NCBI GenBank assembly: GCA_018303205.1
Contig: JAGVYP010000068.1
Span: forward strand, 1 to 40,974
DNA: 40,974 nucleotides
Origin: Candidatus Woesearchaeota archaeon
GTDB taxonomy: Archaea > Nanobdellota > Nanobdellia > Woesearchaeales > JAGWAF01
Direction: 5' to 3'
The first letter of the stretch is position 1, and every line of letters begins with the position of its first letter. Made by a program: the position numbers and the translations under genes. This document shows, in pieces, positions 36,288 to 40,974 of this stretch. A model generated the notes under the pieces. That model was not told where the DNA came from. It searched no databases and saw only the letters and a list, made by a program, of their open reading frames with translations.

Positions 36288-36448
36288 TGGCAATGGTAAA
36301 GGGTCGTTGTATGAAATGTCAAAAAGAAGTCGAAATTCAGAATGGCAAAGAAGTAGTAACAAAGAATAAAATGCGCATGATGAAAGGAACATGCGGAAAA
36401 TGTGGAACCATTGTTTGTAGAATGATGGGAAAAGCTGGAAAAAAATAA
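36287..36448 (+). CDS. small zinc-finger protein (DUF5679-like)
   Basis: MAMVKGRCMKCQKEVEIQNGKEVVTKNKMRMMKGTCGKCGTIVCRMMGKAGKK; below ORF-track size. Confidence 0.75.
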   Translation: MAMVKGRCMKCQKEVEIQNGKEVVTKNKMRMMKGTCGKCGTIVCRMMGKAGKK

Positions 36449-36492
36449 ACAGCTTTTTTAATTTTTTTTCTTTTCATAAAGGGGGTGGAAGC

Positions 36493-36609
36493 ATGAGACA
36501 TCAACAAATCCAGCTTATGCAGGACATTAAGTTCAGACTCATGGTGTCTGGCATTGAGAATGAACATCTTGCAGAACAAATAGCACGCGAGTGGGTAACA
36601 AAAAGATAA
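36493..36609 (+). CDS. 38-aa micro-ORF MRHQQIQLMQDIKFRLMVSGIENEHLAEQIAREWVTKR
   Basis: GGGGGTGG upstream of ATG. Confidence 0.4.
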   Translation: MRHQQIQLMQDIKFRLMVSGIENEHLAEQIAREWVTKR

Positions 36610-36648
36610 TTACTTTTTATAGTTCTTTTCTGTGTATAATTTAATCCC

Positions 36649-37416
36649 TCACCTTAAAGCCGATTGAAAAATTTCTAAATAGTTTTCCATTCCATGATGC
36701 AGCATTACGTGTTGTATTGTTCCAGCATCAGTGTCACATACCAAATGGTCTATCTGCACCAAATCAGGCTTGCCCTCGTTCTCGATATCAATTTTTTCCC
36801 ATCGTGCAGCATCCCTATGGAACCTTGTCATAGCACCATGGTACATTTTTCTATCCCCTCTTGAATTCATTCTTTCTCTAGCTGTTCCCTCAGAGCAAAC
36901 ACATTCCATAACGATCACGCCATTTTTTGTTTGAGCAGCGATTTTGTATAATTCCTGTCGCTCTTTTTTTGTTGCATGAATATCATCCACAATAACACTC
37001 TTGCTAAAACGTAAATATAACTCTGTTCTTTCCAACAGACTTTTTCCACTAAAAAGTTCGTGAAGAGGCATACTTTCTTGATTCTGATCAATGCCCCTGC
37101 TATGGATCCAATACTGCTCAGGAAGGCCTCTTTGAAGTGCCTTTGCAATTGTAGTTTTTCCTGTCGCAGGAAGACCCGCCATGATTATTAATGGCCAGTA
37201 CAAAGTAGTTGCAATAAGTTGGTATATTCTTTCATACTTTTCAGGCATGTATGTTGAACGTTCTGATTCAATTTTTTTAAGAAGTTCTTGCTGATATCCC
37301 TGTCGTTTTTTATAAGCTTCCTCTCGATATACTTCTTCTAATAATCTAAGCAGTTCACCTCTATTGCTAGACGTTTCTCTTTGTTCTTCTTCTCTTTCTT
37401 GAAATGTAAAGCTCAT
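36649..37416 (-). CDS. P-loop kinase-like NTPase
   Basis: IIMAGLPATGKTTIAKAL, SVIVDDIHATKKERQE. Confidence 0.75.
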   Translation of the reverse strand: MSFTFQEREEEQRETSSNRGELLRLLEEVYREEAYKKRQGYQQELLKKIESERSTYMPEKYERIYQLIATTLYWPLIIMAGLPATGKTTIAKALQRGLPEQYWIHSRGIDQNQESMPLHELFSGKSLLERTELYLRFSKSVIVDDIHATKKERQELYKIAAQTKNGVIVMECVCSEGTARERMNSRGDRKMYHGAMTRFHRDAARWEKIDIENEGKPDLVQIDHLVCDTDAGTIQHVMLHHGMENYLEIFQSALR

Positions 37417-37428
37417 AATTCCAACCTT

Positions 37429-38010
37429 TTAGTCAATGGCACCCTTACTTTTAGCTTTGTCCGATACTGGATAATCTCTCATTGAAAAAGAGGTTTTCCC
37501 CTCCAGATAAAAAATATAGAATACCATCATTTCAGCAGGAGAATAGTCTACTTTCATATGTTCCAAATTTTTGCTAGGAAAAACTTGTGCATCTCGTCTT
37601 ACTTGGTCATCATCAGGTTGAGGTACGCCTATACTCAAAAGCCATGCTCTTTCTTCTTTTTGTAATCCACTATCATCATATTTTTCAGTAAGATACGCAA
37701 CATGTTCCCCTAGATCCCTAAATTTTTTTAATAACCCTAAGAATCTTTGCGAGCTGACAGTATCATTATACCAAGATGACCAAGTGGTTGTTATACTTTG
37801 ATAATCTAACAATTTTCTTCCTATGTTTTGATATATTTGTTGTTTTGAAAGACGTGCTTCAAGACCATCTTCCATTGTGCCATCATAGATAAGTCTAAGA
37901 TCTCCTTCAAGCATTTCTCTTTCATCATGGAGTTGTCTTCCCCATTCTCGAGGATCAAGATAGATATTGCCTTGTGGTCTTCTCGGTTCTTCGTTTGATC
38001 GTCTTATCAT
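37429..38010 (-). CDS. hypothetical protein
   Basis: ORF adjacent to kinase-like gene, same strand. Confidence 0.6.
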   Translation of the reverse strand: MIRRSNEEPRRPQGNIYLDPREWGRQLHDEREMLEGDLRLIYDGTMEDGLEARLSKQQIYQNIGRKLLDYQSITTTWSSWYNDTVSSQRFLGLLKKFRDLGEHVAYLTEKYDDSGLQKEERAWLLSIGVPQPDDDQVRRDAQVFPSKNLEHMKVDYSPAEMMVFYIFYLEGKTSFSMRDYPVSDKAKSKGAID

Positions 38011-38141
38011 GGTTTCAACTCCTTTGGCTTTTATTTGTTGAACAGAGAAAATATATATACTTTAGTCAATTATAATTATTATTTGTAATTACATAATTAC
38101 TTTACGAAAAGTATTTATACAAGCTCTACTTATACCTTGCT

Positions 38142-39128
38142 ATGAAGCGAAAAGTCAATCGGGTAGGAACCCATACGTTAACTGTCAGTTTGCCTAGTAA
38201 ATGGGCAAAACAGCAAGGAATCAAACAGGGGGATGAGATTGAGGTTAATGAAGAAAATGCAAATTTAGTGATCACCCCCCATCAGAATAAAAAAGCAGCA
38301 AAAAATTTCAAAATTGCTATTAAAGATTTGTTCCAGTTAGATCCAAATTTCCATGCCAAAAAACATATGTTCAAGATGGATCCTAGTTACATCGATGCTT
38401 ATCTTGACGGAGTATACATTTATGGATTTGATAGCTTAGAAATAGACTTACCTAACATAGAAGCACTCAGCTATGTCCAATCATATGTAAAAGACCATTT
38501 TTTAGGGTATGATCTCACAAAGATTGAAAATCTTAAATGCAAAATTGAAAATATTTCAGAGATAGGAGATGAAAAATTTGATATTATGCTCAGACAACTC
38601 TTTCTCATGACTAAAAAACTCTTAGAGGACTTCTCTCTTGATATGCATAATAAAAGCCTATCAAATTTGAAATTTCATGAAGCGCAAATGAACCATGTGC
38701 ATCACTATTCAAATTATTGCCTTCGTATTATTGCAAACCAGATGCAAGGTCCTTCTTCTTATGCACTTTGGTCTTTTATCATAAGATTACTTCAACTCTA
38801 TAGAAATTTTTCATCATGTTATATAGGTATAAAAAAATTTAAACCAGATCTTAAATTTTCAAAAGAAGTATTAAAAGTTTTAGATTACACGATAGAGATG
38901 TTTAATCTCATTTACTTAAATTTTTATAATTATAAGATTGAGCATATAGAAAAAATTCATCACATCTTTTATGATCTTCAAAAACCCTTATTCCATGATC
39001 TGCTTGGGAATACCCAAGGCGGAGAAACTTACCTATGGTATATGCTAGGAAAAGCAAAGATCATGCTCATTTATCTTACTCAGTTTACCATTTATATGAA
39101 TTTAGCCGAAGAACTAAAAGATGCATAA
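38142..39128 (+). CDS. AbrB-domain + PhoU-like helical protein (phosphate regulator-like)
   Basis: RKVNRVGTHTLTVSLPSKWAKQQGIKQGDEIEV. Confidence 0.8.
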   Translation: MKRKVNRVGTHTLTVSLPSKWAKQQGIKQGDEIEVNEENANLVITPHQNKKAAKNFKIAIKDLFQLDPNFHAKKHMFKMDPSYIDAYLDGVYIYGFDSLEIDLPNIEALSYVQSYVKDHFLGYDLTKIENLKCKIENISEIGDEKFDIMLRQLFLMTKKLLEDFSLDMHNKSLSNLKFHEAQMNHVHHYSNYCLRIIANQMQGPSSYALWSFIIRLLQLYRNFSSCYIGIKKFKPDLKFSKEVLKVLDYTIEMFNLIYLNFYNYKIEHIEKIHHIFYDLQKPLFHDLLGNTQGGETYLWYMLGKAKIMLIYLTQFTIYMNLAEELKDA

Positions 39129-39331
39129 ACTTTCTTTTACCACTTCTTCGCCGTATGGTGTGTTAGGAGTGATTCTCCAATAAAGACTGATGTCTCATTT
39201 TTGAGAAACCTTAGGATCATGTTTTTCATAAAAAGATTTGGCTGTTATCGCATGTTTTTTTCATATTTTTAATTTGAGTTGTATTTTTTATAAAGAATAA
39301 TGAAAATCAAAGATAAAAAATAATATAAAAT

Positions 39332-39895
39332 CTAGGAATCTACAAATAAGTTATGCTTTTCCTCACCAATGATTTCTTGGAGAATTCTTTTTGCAACAGC
39401 TTTTTCTGGATCAGGCATGAGTTTTACTCTTGTTTTGATGTCCTGATAACTTACAAAAGGCTTGTCACGTCTTGTTTCAATAATCTCCCACATGTGCTTT
39501 TTTCCTAATCCTGGTAAAAGTTCTAATTGGTGCATTCGCATTGTTAAGGGTTGTGCAGTGTTAAAAAAAGCAACAAAGCGCTGCTCATTTTTTTTCACAT
39601 ACTCAGCTACCACAAACTCGATCTCAGACTTTGCAGTCATCGTAAGCTTGCCTACTTCAAGTTTGCCCAGAATATGATGGACCTTATCTCTTTTCCCTTC
39701 TCCTAGGTAGACTTCTTCATACGGTTGTAAGAAAACACCTTCTTTAGGTGCTAATTCAAGAAGAGTAAAATGCTCTTTACCTAAAGCCTGGATAATAGGA
39801 GTCTTTCTGTGGCTTGGTCGTTTATCAAAGGGATAGCCGTTTGGCAAAAAGTCAAGTACAATAGCATAATCCTCACGTACCGGCTTTTTTTCCAT
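39332..39895 (-). CDS. DUF655 family protein
   Basis: REDYAIVLDFLPNGYPFDKRPSHRKTPIIQALGKEHFTLLEL...LELLPGLGKKHMWEIIETR; start at MEKKPVRE. Confidence 0.88.
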   Translation of the reverse strand: MEKKPVREDYAIVLDFLPNGYPFDKRPSHRKTPIIQALGKEHFTLLELAPKEGVFLQPYEEVYLGEGKRDKVHHILGKLEVGKLTMTAKSEIEFVVAEYVKKNEQRFVAFFNTAQPLTMRMHQLELLPGLGKKHMWEIIETRRDKPFVSYQDIKTRVKLMPDPEKAVAKRILQEIIGEEKHNLFVDS

Positions 39896-40014
39896 AGTAA
39901 TCCACTCATGTTTACTTTCCTTAAAGGAAGCTAGTATAAATAGCTTTGTGTTTAAAAACTTCAAAGATGAGTCTTATTTCTCTTTTTCAATAAAAAAAAA
40001 ATTAGAGAAAATGC

Positions 40015-40266
40015 TCACTGCGAAAAAGGATGATGCTCTGGAGATTCTTCTTTTCTTTGAGAAGGATATTTCAAAGGGTCAGAATCATCTCGCGAGGTAT
40101 ACCAAGCTCCTACAACCATGCCAATACCTCCTGCTAAAAAATCAAGGGTATATTGGGAAGTGACATCTAGTTTAGCATAACGTCCTATAAGCTCTGCGAC
40201 AAGAACACCAAGACAAAAACCAAGAACAGGAATTCCCACATCATGAAGAAGACCTTTATCAGACAT
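40015..40266 (-). CDS. small membrane protein
   Basis: IPVLGFCLGVLVAELIGRYAKLDV...LAGGIGMVVGAWYTSRDD. Confidence 0.55.
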   Translation of the reverse strand: MSDKGLLHDVGIPVLGFCLGVLVAELIGRYAKLDVTSQYTLDFLAGGIGMVVGAWYTSRDDSDPLKYPSQRKEESPEHHPFSQ

Positions 40267-40288
40267 GCCACTTGGGAAAATAAAAGAA

Positions 40289-40543
40289 CTATAAAAAATG
40301 ATAGGAATTAAACGTGTTGAGCAACAACATCATATCTTTCAATCTTGGAATTTGCAAGTCTTCCAATGCCTTATACAAATCCTTGGCCTTTTTAGGAGAA
40401 ATTTTAACAATGGTATTTAGATAATCTTCTGTTTTATTTGCTCTAAAGTTAAGTTCTCCATCCCTCTTCTTAATTTTTGCAAGTTCGTCTTTCACTTCAA
40501 CCAAACTGATGGCATGCTCTTGTATGATTTGGGGTTTGTTCAT
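40289..40543 (-). CDS. rpoF: RNA polymerase subunit Rpb4/RpoF, C-terminally short
   Basis: VKDELAKIKKRDGELNFRANKTEDYLNTIVKISPKKAKDLYKALEDLQIPRLKD; follows L21e. Confidence 0.7.
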   Translation of the reverse strand: MNKPQIIQEHAISLVEVKDELAKIKKRDGELNFRANKTEDYLNTIVKISPKKAKDLYKALEDLQIPRLKDMMLLLNTFNSYHFL

Positions 40544-40833
40544 AGTTTCCTCATATGCACAGGGTGCACAATTAGTGTTTTTTCTTTTTTTCCATCTTTA
40601 ATAAGAACATGATAACAGCTTCCTTTTTTCGTGCTTATCACACCCATTTTACCATGAAAACGAGGAAAATACAAGCCCTCATGAACTCTGCTCGGTTCGC
40701 CCTTTAAGACCACACGATCCCCCTCTTGGTAGTGTAAAAGATACTTGGTTAAACTTAACTTTCCCTTTTTTCTTTTCGGATTCGTAAAAAGGTATCGTGT
40801 TTTTCTTCTGCTACTTCCAATACGCTTAACCAT
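40540..40833 (-). CDS. rpl21e: 50S ribosomal protein L21e
   Basis: MVKRIGSSRRKTRYLFTNPKRKKGKLSLTKYLLHYQEGDRVVLKGEPSRVHEGLYFPRFHGKMGVI. Confidence 0.92.
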   Translation of the reverse strand: MVKRIGSSRRKTRYLFTNPKRKKGKLSLTKYLLHYQEGDRVVLKGEPSRVHEGLYFPRFHGKMGVISTKKGSCYHVLIKDGKKEKTLIVHPVHMRKL

Positions 40834-40949
40834 ACCAAGCTGGAAAAAGAAGGGATTTAAAAAGCTATCGGAAGAGAGACGTGCTTTCTGGAGCTGTGCA
40901 GGAATCTTTTTCATGAAAAAATGAGTTAAAAAAAAGGTTTTTTAGTTTC

Positions 40950-40960
40950 CTTGTGCCTAA
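40950..40960 (-). repeat. dispersed intergenic motif copy 9
   Basis: exact 11-mer CTTGTGCCTAA on +; 29-nt identity with copy 3 region. Confidence 0.9.
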
Positions 40961-40974
40961 CTTTTTCAAATATT

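Noticed and set aside
7686-40960. The dispersed 11-mer as CRISPR repeats
   Set aside because: Copies are kilobases apart in different orientations, with no regular spacers and no cas genes.

Overview
AT-rich archaeal chromosome segment, most consistent with a DPANN/Woesearchaeota-like lineage (inferred from gene content, no search run). Recognisable genes: FtsZ, aIF2-gamma, archaeal type methionine aminopeptidase, IleRS, phosphomannomutase family, ribosomal protein L21e - Rpb4 - DUF655 cluster, Spt4-like protein, signal peptidase-like protein, VKOR, PAP2 phosphatase, RlmN-type radical SAM enzyme, Hanks-type kinase, DUF1704 metallopeptidase, AbrB/PhoU regulator, two tRNAs (Thr with a short intron, His). 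Also a HEPN-MNT pair, a DUF4258-DUF2283 pair, a PIN-domain remnant, and an exported/surface protein island with dockerin and DNDGD-type repeats. No CRISPR array, rRNA, transposase or prophage was seen. The strongest unexplained signals are: (1) nine copies of the 11-mer TTAGGCACAAG/CTTGTGCCTAA, all intergenic, some inside a longer composite repeat; (2) a dense cluster of perfect hairpins with complementary loops and a mutually exclusive alternative stem in a probable leader (2110-2240); (3) a GCS2-type gamma-glutamyl ligase gene next to a class II glutamine amidotransferase, the former with no normal start codon in its frame; (4) an Spt4 homolog lacking all zinc-ribbon cysteines; (5) 20-bp-period iterons ending on the TATA box of the HEPN-MNT operon; (6) a shared TM + DxxGxA module in four putative surface proteins; (7) two pairs of unlinked genes sharing promoter-proximal sequence at fixed spacing.
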